Assembly: GCA_963712905.1 (NCBI GenBank)
Contig: CAVQJU010000002.1
Span: 409,132-473,131 of the forward strand
Length of the DNA: 64,000 bases
Origin: CAVQJU01 sp963712905
GTDB taxonomy: Bacteria; Acidobacteriota; Vicinamibacteria; Vicinamibacterales; CAVVIG01
Direction: 5' to 3'
Every line of letters begins with the position of its first letter. The stretch's first letter is position 1. This document shows positions 17,876-28,207 of the stretch, in pieces. A program made the position numbers and the translations under genes. The notes below the pieces were generated by a model. The model ran no database searches, was not told the origin of the DNA, and saw nothing but the letters and a program-made list of their open reading frames with translations.

Positions 17876-20195
17876 CTAGCGAGTGAACTCGACTTCGACG
17901 TCCCGTTCCGCCGCCCGGCCATGATCGTCGACGGCCCGAATCAGGTGGACGCCAGAGGCCTCCGGCCGCCACGTCAGCGCGCCGTCGCTCAACGAGCGCA
18001 TCCCGATCAGCGCGTTGCCGTCGAACCAGAAGACGCGCTGGACGTCGCCGGCGGCGTTGGCTTCGAGCGGGATCCCCTCTCGAGGCGCTGACCCGCGAAG
18101 CGCATAACTCACGTTTCGCAAAGGCGACGAGATCCGCGGGGCCTCCAGCAGATCTTCGCTCGCGCACGCGGGCAACGGCGGTGGTGTGCGGCGCGGCATG
18201 CCTGCCTGCCGGAACAGCTTGAGCATGTCTGACGACCAGAACTCGAAGACCTCGAAGCGCGTGCCGGCGGCGTACGGCGGACAGGCGGCGCGGCCGGTTC
18301 CCGGGTCGATGGCCACGGCGCGGTGCAGCTGGCTCACGCGGATTGGAGATTTGCCCGGGATGTACCAGGTCTCGACGGTCCGCGGACAGTGGGCATTCGG
18401 CAGGTCGCCGCTCCCGGCGCAGACGCTGACGCGGCTGACGCCCGGAGGAGGCGAGAACGCCGGCAGTTCCTCGGCAGGCCGTGCCAGGTTGAGCGCGTCG
18501 GCAATCCGGAAGAACAGCGGCGCGGCCGCATCGACGCCGACGAATGCCGGGTTGCCCTGGCCGTCGAAGTTTCCAATCCAGACAACGAGCACGTAGGGGC
18601 CGACAATTCCGGCCGACCAGGCGTCGCGAAAGCCCCACGATGTGCCCGTCTTCCACGCGACGGGCCACCGAGTACGAACGGGGACCGTGCCGTCCTCGTC
18701 AGGCCGCGGATTGTGCCGAAGCATGTCGAGGGTGACGAATGCGGCCTCCGGGCTCAGCAGACGCACACCGTCCCCGCCCGGCGCGGACTGCTGGATTCGA
18801 AGCGGCAACAGGACGCCCTGATTCGCGAGCATCGTGTAGAGGCCGGCGAGCTCTTCCATGGTGATCTCCACCGCCCCCCAGCGGGAGCGCGAGACCATAG
18901 AAGGATTCGGGCTTCATGCCGCGCACGCCGGCGCTCTGCAGGAACTGATACAGGTTGGGCTGCTGCAGCTGTGTCGAGACCCAGACGGCCGGCACGTTAC
19001 GGCTGCGCGTCAACGCTTCTTCCGCGCTGATCGGCCCGAAGAAGCGGCCGTCGAAGTTTTCCGGCGTGAACGGGCCGAACGACGTCGGCGCGTCCCGCAG
19101 CATCGTTTGCGGGTGCAACACGCCCTGGTCCAGCGCCAATGCGTAGACGAACGGCTTGAGCGTCGAGCCGGGCGACCGCTTTGCCAGCACACCGTTGACC
19201 TGGCCGTCGATGCCGTCGTTCCAATAATCTGCCGACCCGACCCACGCTTTGACCGACGCGGTCCGCGTATCCACGAGCAGCGCCGCCGCGTTGTGGACGC
19301 CGACGTCGCCAACGTGTTTCAGGTGCCGTTGGATCTGCAATTCGAGCAGATGCTGGAGCCTGACATCGATGGTCGTGTCGATGCGCGGCTCGTTCGTCGT
19401 GCGATCGGCCAGCAGCGCATCGACGAGATGAGGCGCCTGGAATGGCATGGCGAACTCCGGCCGCGCGAGGATCGGCAGCTGGATCTGACGGCGTTCGTCA
19501 GGGTTGTCGCCGTGGCGTTTCTGCCAGAGCCGGCCGAGTTGCGCCCGTGCGGTGAGAAGACCCCGCTCCGATCCGCCTCGGCCCGCACGGCTGGCCGGCC
19601 GTTGCGGGATGACGGCGAGCGTCAGCGCTTCGCCGAGGTTCACGCGGTCCGGCGTCTTGCCGAAGTAAATGCGGCTCGCGGCGCCCACGCCCTGGATGTT
19701 CGCGCCGAACGGCACGACGTTCAGATAAGCCTCGAGCAGATCGCGCTTCGAGTAGCGCATCTCCAGCCAGAGCGCGATGCCCATCTGACGAAGCTTGCCG
19801 GCGGGTGTCTTCGTGTTCAGCCGGTAGAGGAGTCTCGCGAGCTGCATCGACACGGTCGAGCCGCCCTGCCGTTCGCCCGCTCCGTAGGTTCGCAGCGCGG
19901 CCCGGGAGAGCGAGACCGGATTGACTCCGGGGTTCCAGTAGAACCAGCGGTCCTCTTTCAACAGGAAGGCCTCGACCAGTACTGGCGAGATCCCGGACAG
20001 CGGCACCCACAGGCGGTATTGGTCGTCCGCCGCGCGTGTGACCCGTAGCAGCTCGCCGTCCGCCGACCACACGCCCGTCGAGAGCGGGATGCGCTGCGAC
20101 AGCGGCGCGTGAGGCCAGGCGCGGATCGCCACGAGCGCGATCGCCGCAATTGCGATCGGCTTCAAGAGTCGCCGGGCTGTAGCCTGCGCTGTCAT
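17876..20195 (-). CDS. pbpC: Penicillin-binding protein 1C (one frameshift)
   Basis: The corrected length is about 772 residues, as in E. coli PBP1C. An N-terminal TM helix (about 10-30) precedes the GT51 glycosyltransferase domain (EDRWFYWNPGVNP with catalytic Glu, QGGSTVSMQLARL). The transpeptidase domain has SxxK in PGSTLKPF, SRN (SxN) and KTGTSWGF (KTG). The C-terminus is the BiPBP_C domain. The frame changes at 18876-18881, a run of six C on the plus strand where five would restore the reading PLGGAVEITMEEL. Its start overlaps the alpha-2-macroglobulin stop by 4 bases. It polymerises and cross-links peptidoglycan at the inner membrane. Confidence 0.93.
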
Positions 20196-23100
20196 GGCTT
20201 GACGATCTCCAGCCGGCCGGCCTTGCTCATCCCAACGATCGATCGGGTGTACATCCCCTCTGCAAACGCAGGCGGTGTCTGAAACGCGCCCGCATTCGTG
20301 GCTCTCACCCGGTAGACGAACGTGCCGGCGTCCTTCGTGAAGTCGCCATACAGCACGAGCCGATCGTCACGGACGTCGATGTGCTGCGGAAACCAGTCCG
20401 ACTTCCCGGCCACACCGATGGGCAGCGAGCCGCCGGCGCCTCGCCGGCGCAGCAGCGCCGGATCGTCTGCCGGCGTGCTGCTGTCGGCGGTCGGCTGCAG
20501 TTCGAGCACCGGCTCGACACCGCCTGGAAGAAGGTCGACCACGGCGATCTGCGGCTGCCGGTCGCGCCGCGTTGCCCGAACCCGGAGCCTCACGAAGAAC
20601 TCCTGGCCCACGGCCACTCGCGTCGTGGGATTGCCGCCGGCGTCCAGAAACTCCCTGAAGACCTCGATACCCTGAGCGATCTCCGCCGCCGGCAGCGTAC
20701 GGTCGAAACCCGATTCGTTCACGGCGTAATAAGCTGTCAGCGGTCCGCGCTTCGAGAACTGCAACCTGGCCGCTGCCTCGGAGACGGCGATCTTCGGCAT
20801 CGCCCCGGCCGGCAGCGTCTGCGGACGCTCGCCGCCATCCTTCGCGATCTCCGTGATGCCCAGTGTGTCGGTGCCGGTGGCCGCCACCGCGAATGCATCC
20901 AATGCCAGCAGCGTGTACGCCGCCGACAGCGAGCTCACGCGGTTGCTGCTGACGGCCGAACTGAGCGCTTCGAGCGCCGCCGGAGGGGTGGCGCCCAGCT
21001 GCGCCGGAAAGTGCCGCGCCAGGAGGTACAACAGCTGCGCGTCGTGAACGGCGGCGTCGTAATAGATTTCCTCGCCGAGGTCGCGTTTCTGAACGGACCA
21101 CGGGACGTTCTTCACGATGCGCTCGGCATCCTGTGTTCGTTGCATCAGTTTGTACGACGACGCCAGATACGCGGCGGCCAGATCGGTCCCCCACGCCTGC
21201 GGATAGCGCCGCGTCAGCTCCTGCTCGACGTTCGCGATCGCAGCGTTTGGCTTGATGCCCTGGCGGACGAGCAGGTAGACGGCGTAGGCGCGCAACCGTC
21301 CGTCCGCGAGCGTGCTGGCCGGCGTCGAAGCGAACCGGGTGAGCCAATCGTCGAGCGACGTCATCATCTCCGGCGGTACCCGCTGGCCGCGCTCTCTGGC
21401 CTCGACCAGAAAATGAGCGGCGTAGACGGTCGGGAACTCGGCGGTCGCCGGAGTCGACGACCACAGGCCGAATCCTCCCTGATCGTTGGCGCGCCCGCGG
21501 AGAACGGAGTACGTCGCGTCGAGCGGGTTCGTATCGCGGCTCCTGACGATGCCGAACTCCGGCCGGGTGGTCAGCAGCAGCGCCGACATGCCCTTGCTCA
21601 CCAGCTGCTCGGTGCAGCTGTACTCGTAGTTGTCGAGATAAGCGGTCAACCCCTGTCCCCAGACCAGCGGAAGCGTCGAAACGCTCGCTTCCACTTTGCG
21701 CCGTTCGCTGTACAGATCTCTGGTCAGGGCGGCGACAGCCGCGGCGCCGTCGACACGGCCGAGCGTCAGCTGCGTGCGAAACGCCACGGCCGGCCGCACG
21801 CTGACGCTTTCTTCCATGTGCGCCTCCGCCGTGCCGCGGCGCGCCGTGAATTTCAGCGTGCCGGCGCCCAGCTGGGGGTTGGTCTTGATCCGGAACTCGC
21901 CCACGCCCTCCTTCTTCTCCGCGATCGGCAGCTCGACGCTGGCCGGCCCCTGGATCGACAGCCCCGCGCTCGTTTCAGCCTGCAGCCGGATCGGCCCGGT
22001 CCCGCCGGCGCTGTTGTTGAAGACGCCGACGCTGACGATGAACTCGTCGCCGGGAGTGACCATCGCCGGAACGTTTGGCGTCAGGATGAAGTCGCCCTTC
22101 ACTTCGGTCGCTGCCTCGGAGACTCCCATTCGTTTCGGGCTGGCGCCAATGGCCACGATGCGCAGGCGTCCGTTGAAGTAGTCGGGCACCTGGTACCGGA
22201 GCTCACGACCCGCGGTTCCAACATCCACCACGCCCGACCAGTAGGCGACCGGAGGCTTGCGCTTTCTGTTGAACGGGTTCAGATGGCGCGCGAACCCGCC
22301 GTCGGCGTCGCCGCCAGGCGCCGCGAGCGCCAGGAATCGTTTGAAGTCCGGCAGGATGAGGTCGAGGATCTGCCGGGTCTCGACCTCGAGCATGCGTTTC
22401 TGAAAAAAGAAGCCAAGCGGATCCGGGTTCCGGTATCGCGCGACCTGAAGGATGCCCTCGTCTACCGCCAGCACTGCCACGCGGGACGGTTCGGCCGCCG
22501 TGAGCCGCAGGCTCAGCACGGCGCCCGGCTTGACCTGGCGCGGCGCCACCAGGCTGATCGCCTGGGTACGGGCCGCCAGATCGGGACCAAACGGCGCGAC
22601 GCCGTACGACAGAGGGCTCAGAAAGAGCTCATCGGACGAAACATCGCGGAGGAACTGGACGCTGACGTAGCCGTTGCCCTCGAAGTCTTCAGGCAGGGTG
22701 ATGTGCTGCACCGAGCTGGTTGTCGTCGTCTTGAACCACTGGTAGCTGAAAACCCGCTCGCGTTCGACGGTGATGAGGCCGGCGCCGACGTAGGGTGCCC
22801 GGATGCTGACGGCAATTGTTCCGCCGGGCCCATAAACGGGCTTGTCCAGCTGAACCTGCAGCTCCGCGTTGCGTTCGAGCGACCGCGACACATTTGCCTG
22901 GCCCGCGACGGAGTAGTTGAGGCGATTGAGCTCGGCTCCCGACCCGTTGCGGAGCACGAGGACGAAATCGCCCGGTTCCTGCGTCGGCAGCGGAAAGCGG
23001 CTCCCGCCCTCCGCGATGCGGACGCCGCGGCTGTCCCGAACGATTTCCTTCAGTTTCGATACGTAGGCCAGCGTGCCGTTGCCCTGCTGCGTCAGCACCG

Positions 23101-26059
23101 ACACGAACTTGCGCTGGACCCATTCGAGCGTCAGGCCGTCGGCGGCAACGGGCGCGAGCTGTTGATTCACCGCCAGCCACCGGGCCTCGCGCGCGCTTGC
23201 GCGCTGCACGAAATCGAGCCCTCCGTCGGCCTTCACGCCGACCAGATATGAGGCGTCCGACACGATCGCGCTGTTCTGCGCCGCGACGTTGCGCCCGCCT
23301 TCCGCCTCGAACACCCGGCCCAGGATGTTCAGGCGATACGCGCGTCCAACGAAGCGTTTCAAATCGAGACTGAATTCCGCGGCGCCCTTGTCGTCGGTTT
23401 TCAGCGCCGCCAGCGCCTCGTGATACGGCTCGCTCGGACGCTCGCCGATCTGAAAACGGTAGTCGCTGTAGCGGGCGAACTGCGGGAGCGCGGACGTCAG
23501 GCTGAGCTCGCCTTCGACGCGCCGGTTGGCGGCAGGCTCGCCGAACAGCTGCGCCGCCGTGATCCTTGCCTTCACGTCATCGGGCTTCAGCCAGCCTTCG
23601 ACCGGCCCGGTGGACAGCTCGAGCTGCACCTTCATGCGGTCGGGTTCGAACTCCTGGAGCTTGAACGATGTGCTGCCGAGCGTCTCGCGGCGGCGATCGT
23701 CCTTCACGAGAAACGCCACTGCCTGATAAGTGCCCGTCGGCGCGCCGGGCTGGCTCGTGTACGTCACGTCGTCGAACGACGCGGCGGTCAGCTTCAGCTC
23801 GCGGCGGCTCACCACCATGCCGCGGGGGTCGCTGATCTCCACGTTCAGCGGCAGGCCGGCGAGTGAAGCTTTCCAGTCTGCAGTCCGCGTGATGACGCCA
23901 AGGTGCGCCGTTTCGCCCGGGCGGTAGATACCGCGGTCGGAGAACAGGTATGCGGACAGCTGCTGTGCAGATTTCGCGCTCTCGACGCCCCCGGTGTCGA
24001 AGCGCGAGAGGTTGAGACCGCGGCCGCCGGTCAAGAGCGGCATGAACGACATGTCCGCGTCTTTCTGCGCGAGGACGAGGAGCGGCGTTTTTTCCCGTCT
24101 GAGCTTCTCCGGGTTGGCCAGGCGCGCGCGACCGGTGACATCCGTGGTCGCTGACAGCACGGGCAGGCCGTTGACGCCGAGGATCTCGATGCGGGCACCC
24201 TCTACCGGAAGGCCGCTGCGAATCGATTGCGCGAAGACATCCCGCGTCCCGTCCTTGGCGCGCTTCACGATGAACCCGAGATCCGTGACCAGGATCAGGC
24301 GCGTATCTTCGATTTGACCGTCCCGTTGCCCGGTCCGGTCGTTATCGTCCCCGTCTTCTTCGCCTTCATCGTCCTCGCGAGGCCGTGGTTGGCCCGCCGA
24401 GCGGACGTGAAGGACGAAGAGGCCCCGCCGCGACTGGCCCTTGTCCTCCAGATACTGGCCGACGTCGATGCTGTCGTACGTCGGCTTGCCTGGAGGCCGG
24501 CCGCTGTAGTCGCGCGTCGTCACGAACCGTTCGGCCAGCTTGTCTTCGAAGTTCTCGTAGAGCGCGGGCCGGGCGAAGTCCCACATTTGCGGAGCGAGAT
24601 GCTGCAGCTGGTTCGGCAGGACGCGGGCGATCTCGACGTCCACCTTGTCGATGTCGCGCACCAGGAAACCCACTTTCCGGTCGCCGGAGAGCGACAGGAG
24701 AGCCCCCTGGCCGAGGAAGGTCAGGGCCTGCTTGTAGCGTTCGACCCGAATCGTGGAGACGAAGGGTTTTCCGGACAGGTAGCCGCCGATCCCCTGCACG
24801 CCGTCCTTGACCGTCACGTGGAGGTAGCGGCCCACCGGCGCCCGGAACTTGAAACCGTGCGCGGTGTTGCCCCCTTCCTCCGACTGCACGTAGCTGACGC
24901 TGACTGGTTCGGACTTCGTCAGGATGTCGTTGCCGATCTCGCTCTGGTCCCTCCAGTTGTACGGCCGCTCATCCTCTTTGGGCTGTCGCGGATGGCGGAT
25001 CGGCAGCAGTTGGACCGAGATCTTTCCAGCGAAGGCGCGTTCAGCGACAGGGGATGAACTGGTCAGGAGCAGGATCTGCTCGGGCTCATAGCGGGCGTTG
25101 TCGACCACTGCCATGCGGCCGTTGGCGAACCGAAGGCTGCTGCGTCCCGGAATCGTGACCGACGAGGCGAGCTTGCCGCTGGTCGCATTTCCTCCGCGCG
25201 CCGCGCGGACGCCCTTGTCGACGTTCACCGTCATCGGCGTGTCGTCGCGCGGCATGGCCAGCGCGGCCGAATGGATGAAGGCCGAGAGCTTGTACTTGTC
25301 GTAGATGATCGTGAAGTGCCGGCTGTCCGAGGTCAGCCCCAGGTACTCCGCGTCCTTTGCGACGGCAAGCGAGACGCGCCGTTCGAACTCCTGGGGATCC
25401 ACAGGATGGCTGAACTTCACCGTCGCCACGAGTTTCTTCAGATTGGGATCGACCGGGTCCTGATAAAACTGGCTGTTCTCGATGGTGGCGTCGAACGGCC
25501 GGCTTCTGAACGGGATCGTGTACTCCTCGAGCTCGACCTGGCTGGCGAGCAGCTCCTTGCGGTCGAGACGGACGGTGAAGGCGCCATCGACGGGCCAATC
25601 GTTCGCCGGCGTGAAGCGGAGTTCCTTGTCGTTTGTCCAGGTCCAGGCGCCCGCAACGGCCGGGGAGAGCTCGATGCCTTTGGTGACCGTCTTCTGCAGC
25701 TGTTTCAGTGGCGCCGCCGATTCACCGAACAGGATCTTCATCACGTCGACGTGAACGACGCCGTCATCCGTGTAGCGGGTCAAGTCGGGACTGTGCACCG
25801 TGAAGGTCACGTAGTGCGGCTTTGGACGGCTGGCCCACCAGACGTAGCCCGCTCCGGCGGCGACGACAATCAGCGCGCCCGCGGCGGCCCGGCGGGGATT
25901 TTCGGCGAGGTGCCGTCCGCCGCGACGAATCTGTGCGCTCGTCCAGACGACCCACCGCGGCGCCTGCCACTCCCAGCGGCCGAGGAGCTGGCTGAACAGC
26001 CACACCGTGCCCCGCATCGAGGCCCGGGCCCCGGCGGCCAGTCGCGTTAACAGCTTCAT
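20192..26059 (-). CDS. Giant bacterial alpha-2-macroglobulin (thioester type)
   Basis: The protein has about 1,955 residues and is open throughout 5.9 kb. Residues 1-55 are basic and amphipathic, followed by one TM helix (about 58-78) that anchors a periplasmic chain. MG domains follow (for example AYLFSDRGIYRPGETAHLGVITR), with a bait-like region, then VDEGILQVARY and the thioester motif C-T-E-Q at about residues 1482-1485 in YSCTEQL, followed by alpha-toroid helices. Such proteins trap invading proteases. It precedes pbpC with a 4-base overlap, the same pairing as yfhM-pbpC in E. coli, and so links protease defence with cell-wall repair. The start ATG at 26059 is preferred over an upstream TTG. 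Confidence 0.95.
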   Translation of the reverse strand: MKLLTRLAAGARASMRGTVWLFSQLLGRWEWQAPRWVVWTSAQIRRGGRHLAENPRRAAAGALIVVAAGAGYVWWASRPKPHYVTFTVHSPDLTRYTDDGVVHVDVMKILFGESAAPLKQLQKTVTKGIELSPAVAGAWTWTNDKELRFTPANDWPVDGAFTVRLDRKELLASQVELEEYTIPFRSRPFDATIENSQFYQDPVDPNLKKLVATVKFSHPVDPQEFERRVSLAVAKDAEYLGLTSDSRHFTIIYDKYKLSAFIHSAALAMPRDDTPMTVNVDKGVRAARGGNATSGKLASSVTIPGRSSLRFANGRMAVVDNARYEPEQILLLTSSSPVAERAFAGKISVQLLPIRHPRQPKEDERPYNWRDQSEIGNDILTKSEPVSVSYVQSEEGGNTAHGFKFRAPVGRYLHVTVKDGVQGIGGYLSGKPFVSTIRVERYKQALTFLGQGALLSLSGDRKVGFLVRDIDKVDVEIARVLPNQLQHLAPQMWDFARPALYENFEDKLAERFVTTRDYSGRPPGKPTYDSIDVGQYLEDKGQSRRGLFVLHVRSAGQPRPREDDEGEEDGDDNDRTGQRDGQIEDTRLILVTDLGFIVKRAKDGTRDVFAQSIRSGLPVEGARIEILGVNGLPVLSATTDVTGRARLANPEKLRREKTPLLVLAQKDADMSFMPLLTGGRGLNLSRFDTGGVESAKSAQQLSAYLFSDRGIYRPGETAHLGVITRTADWKASLAGLPLNVEISDPRGMVVSRRELKLTAASFDDVTYTSQPGAPTGTYQAVAFLVKDDRRRETLGSTSFKLQEFEPDRMKVQLELSTGPVEGWLKPDDVKARITAAQLFGEPAANRRVEGELSLTSALPQFARYSDYRFQIGERPSEPYHEALAALKTDDKGAAEFSLDLKRFVGRAYRLNILGRVFEAEGGRNVAAQNSAIVSDASYLVGVKADGGLDFVQRASAREARWLAVNQQLAPVAADGLTLEWVQRKFVSVLTQQGNGTLAYVSKLKEIVRDSRGVRIAEGGSRFPLPTQEPGDFVLVLRNGSGAELNRLNYSVAGQANVSRSLERNAELQVQLDKPVYGPGGTIAVSIRAPYVGAGLITVERERVFSYQWFKTTTTSSVQHITLPEDFEGNGYVSVQFLRDVSSDELFLSPLSYGVAPFGPDLAARTQAISLVAPRQVKPGAVLSLRLTAAEPSRVAVLAVDEGILQVARYRNPDPLGFFFQKRMLEVETRQILDLILPDFKRFLALAAPGGDADGGFARHLNPFNRKRKPPVAYWSGVVDVGTAGRELRYQVPDYFNGRLRIVAIGASPKRMGVSEAATEVKGDFILTPNVPAMVTPGDEFIVSVGVFNNSAGGTGPIRLQAETSAGLSIQGPASVELPIAEKKEGVGEFRIKTNPQLGAGTLKFTARRGTAEAHMEESVSVRPAVAFRTQLTLGRVDGAAAVAALTRDLYSERRKVEASVSTLPLVWGQGLTAYLDNYEYSCTEQLVSKGMSALLLTTRPEFGIVRSRDTNPLDATYSVLRGRANDQGGFGLWSSTPATAEFPTVYAAHFLVEARERGQRVPPEMMTSLDDWLTRFASTPASTLADGRLRAYAVYLLVRQGIKPNAAIANVEQELTRRYPQAWGTDLAAAYLASSYKLMQRTQDAERIVKNVPWSVQKRDLGEEIYYDAAVHDAQLLYLLARHFPAQLGATPPAALEALSSAVSSNRVSSLSAAYTLLALDAFAVAATGTDTLGITEIAKDGGERPQTLPAGAMPKIAVSEAAARLQFSKRGPLTAYYAVNESGFDRTLPAAEIAQGIEVFREFLDAGGNPTTRVAVGQEFFVRLRVRATRRDRQPQIAVVDLLPGGVEPVLELQPTADSSTPADDPALLRRRGAGGSLPIGVAGKSDWFPQHIDVRDDRLVLYGDFTKDAGTFVYRVRATNAGAFQTPPAFAEGMYTRSIVGMSKAGRLEIVKP

Positions 26060-26188
26060 ATTCAAGCCTTTTCGGTTGCAGAGCGAGGAAACTGCGGAGG
26101 GGCGGGCAGGAATCGTGAGGAGGCGGGGTGGGCGGGTCGCCCTAAAGCGGGCGGCTCACCCCGTCGATATCCCGTGTCAGGAGGCCAC

Positions 26189-26344
26189 ATGTTGAAGCAC
26201 CAGACCGCGTCGGTCTCTTCAGACCGGCGCGCACCCCGTGAACGCCTGCACGCAAGCGTCAACCGCTTCGCCGCGTGGCAACGTCGCCGCACACCATCTT
26301 CGACACCGGTTCTGACGCGCTTGCTCCGTCTGCTCGCCCGCTAG
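26189..26344 (+). CDS. Possible 51-residue basic small protein
   Basis: In the 383-base gap between the alpha-2-macroglobulin and the next exported protein, an AGGAGG lies 6 bases before an ATG at 26189, opening 51 codons. The product is Arg-rich (RRAPRER, WQRRR) with a Leu-rich end (LTRLLRLLAR). No family is recognised. Upstream, 7-bp arms CGGGGTG/CACCCCG (26124-26130 and 26157-26163) could form a hairpin. Codon use looks ordinary for the region, but the ORF may be chance. Confidence 0.35.
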   Translation: MLKHQTASVSSDRRAPRERLHASVNRFAAWQRRRTPSSTPVLTRLLRLLAR

Positions 26345-26442
26345 GCCAGGCATACGGATCTGTCACTCCAGACCTGAAACGCTCCTGCGGCTGCCGACAC
26401 TACCCGGCTGATTGCCTGCCTGTCGCAGGCGAGGAGGTCATC

Positions 26443-26871
26443 ATGAGAGCCACACGTTTCGCCCTGATTGCGCTGGCGGCCGCCGTCTTTTCCGCCTTCA
26501 CCGCGCGGCCGGCCAGTGCCGCGCCGTGGCAGCTCTGCCTGCGGCTGGTCGGCGGCGGGGCCAATGACTACTTCTTGAACTTCGTGGTTCAGGGCAACGC
26601 CGTGCTCGTGGCCGGCGCGAAGAACGTGTTCGGCGACGATCACGGGCCGCTGTTCGGCTCGATGTCGAAGCCGCCGAATTCTCCCATCAACGCCTACGAA
26701 ATGGGGCTGACGGTCACCTTCGAGAACATGGGCGACTACAACAACCAGAACACGGAAAACGTCGTCTTCCAGTTCCTGCCGAACGGCCACATCAATTTCA
26801 AGAAGTGGCTGCGGAGCAGCGACACGTTCACGCAGGGAGAGGCGATCGTCATCAACTGTCCGGCGTCGTAG
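26443..26871 (+). CDS. Small exported protein of unknown function
   Basis: The ATG at 26443 has a strong Shine-Dalgarno (GAGGAGGT, 4 bases away). The 142-residue product has a signal peptide cut after PASA. The mature ~113 residues have two Cys residues (LCLRLVGGG near the start, INCPAS at the end) that may form a disulfide, with beta-strand patterning around YFLNFVVQGNAVLVAGAKNVFG. No family is recognised. The last 20 bases overlap the end of the convergent nhaA gene. Confidence 0.75.
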   Translation: MRATRFALIALAAAVFSAFTARPASAAPWQLCLRLVGGGANDYFLNFVVQGNAVLVAGAKNVFGDDHGPLFGSMSKPPNSPINAYEMGLTVTFENMGDYNNQNTENVVFQFLPNGHINFKKWLRSSDTFTQGEAIVINCPAS

Positions 26872-28180
26872 CGGCGCCGCCGTGCCGCTCTGCGCGGACG
26901 ATCGCGGCGCCGATCGCTCCCGCGAGGATTGAGCCGGCGACGATGCCGACCTTGGCCGAGTCGAGAAGCGTGCTTCGCTCGAAGGCCAGGGTGGCGATGA
27001 ACAGGGACATGGTGAACCCCATGCCGCCGAGCCACGCGCAGCCGTGCAGCGTCTTCCAATGAACGTTGCGCGGCAGCACGGCGGCGCCGGCGGCGACCGC
27101 AGCCCGGGCGGCGCCGAAGATGCCCAGCGACTTTCCGGCAATCAGTCCGAGCACGATCCCCAGCACCACTCGCCAGTCGAGCGCGGACGTACCGATCGTG
27201 ATGCCCGCGTTGGCGAACGCGAACAGCGGCATGATGACGAACGCGGAGAGCGAGTGCAGTGCGTTCTCGAGGCTCACGAGCGGCGCAATCACGCCCTCGC
27301 TCGCGTAGCCGAGGGAGAACAGCGCGTCCTGCTGTCCCTTGCTCGTCAGCGTGAGCAGATCCCCGGTTTCCGTCCGGTCGAACTCATCGAGCAGCTCGCG
27401 CGCTTCCGCGGAGAATTCGGCCGCGTTGATGCGCGTGCGGGTGGGGATGGTGAGCGCCAGCGCCACGCCCGCGATGGTCGAATGGATCCCCGACTCGTGC
27501 ACGAAAAACCACAGCACGACGCCCAGCACGAGGTACGGCGTGAGCCGCATCACGCGCATCATGTTCAGTGCGACGAGCCCGCCGAATGCCAGAGCGGCAA
27601 ATCCCAATGCCGTCGTGTGGACGGCCGCTGTGTAGAACAGCGCGATCACGATGACGGCTCCCATGTCGTCCACGATGGCCAGCGCCGTCAGGAACACCTT
27701 GGCGCCGATCGGCAGCCTCGGCGCCACTAGGGCGAGTGCGCCCAGTGCGAACGCAATGTCGGTCGCCATCGGGATGCCCCAGCCGCGCGCGGCCGGCCCG
27801 CTGCTGTTGAGGCCCAGGTAAATGACCGCCGGCAGGATCATCCCGCCGAGCGCGCCCGCGATCGGGAGCGCCGCCTGGCGCGGCGACGACAGCTCACCGG
27901 CCACCAGCTGACGCTTGATTTCGAGGCCGACCAGCAGAAAGAAGACCGCCATCAACCCGTCGTTCATCCACCCGCGGAGCGTCAGCGACAGCTCGCGGTT
28001 CGGCAGGCTCACGGTCACGGGCGCGGACCAGAAATGCTCGTATGCGCCCGACCACGGCGAGTTGGCGAGGGCGAGAGCCAGCACCGCGCTCAGCAGCAGC
28101 AGGACGCCGCCCGCGGCCTCAGTCTGGGTGAAACGTTGAAACGGCCGCGCGCGAACAGGGGAAGACAACCGGGGAAGCAT
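26852..28180 (-). CDS. nhaA: Na+/H+ antiporter NhaA
   Basis: The 442-residue protein has about 11-12 TM helices. The family signature is clear: FFLLVGLEIKRQL, GGMILPAVIYLGLN, GIPMATDIAFALGALAL and the ion-binding helix ALAIVDDMGAVIVIALFYTA with the paired Asp residues (Asp163/Asp164 in E. coli). It expels Na+ in exchange for protons at the inner membrane and sets cytoplasmic pH and sodium. It is the last gene of the minus-strand stress operon, 27 bases after the P-type ATPase stop. Confidence 0.97.
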   Translation of the reverse strand: MLPRLSSPVRARPFQRFTQTEAAGGVLLLLSAVLALALANSPWSGAYEHFWSAPVTVSLPNRELSLTLRGWMNDGLMAVFFLLVGLEIKRQLVAGELSSPRQAALPIAGALGGMILPAVIYLGLNSSGPAARGWGIPMATDIAFALGALALVAPRLPIGAKVFLTALAIVDDMGAVIVIALFYTAAVHTTALGFAALAFGGLVALNMMRVMRLTPYLVLGVVLWFFVHESGIHSTIAGVALALTIPTRTRINAAEFSAEARELLDEFDRTETGDLLTLTSKGQQDALFSLGYASEGVIAPLVSLENALHSLSAFVIMPLFAFANAGITIGTSALDWRVVLGIVLGLIAGKSLGIFGAARAAVAAGAAVLPRNVHWKTLHGCAWLGGMGFTMSLFIATLAFERSTLLDSAKVGIVAGSILAGAIGAAIVRAERHGGAATTPDS

Positions 28181-28207
28181 AGCAGGGGCCGCCGGGGCGG
28201 CGGACGG

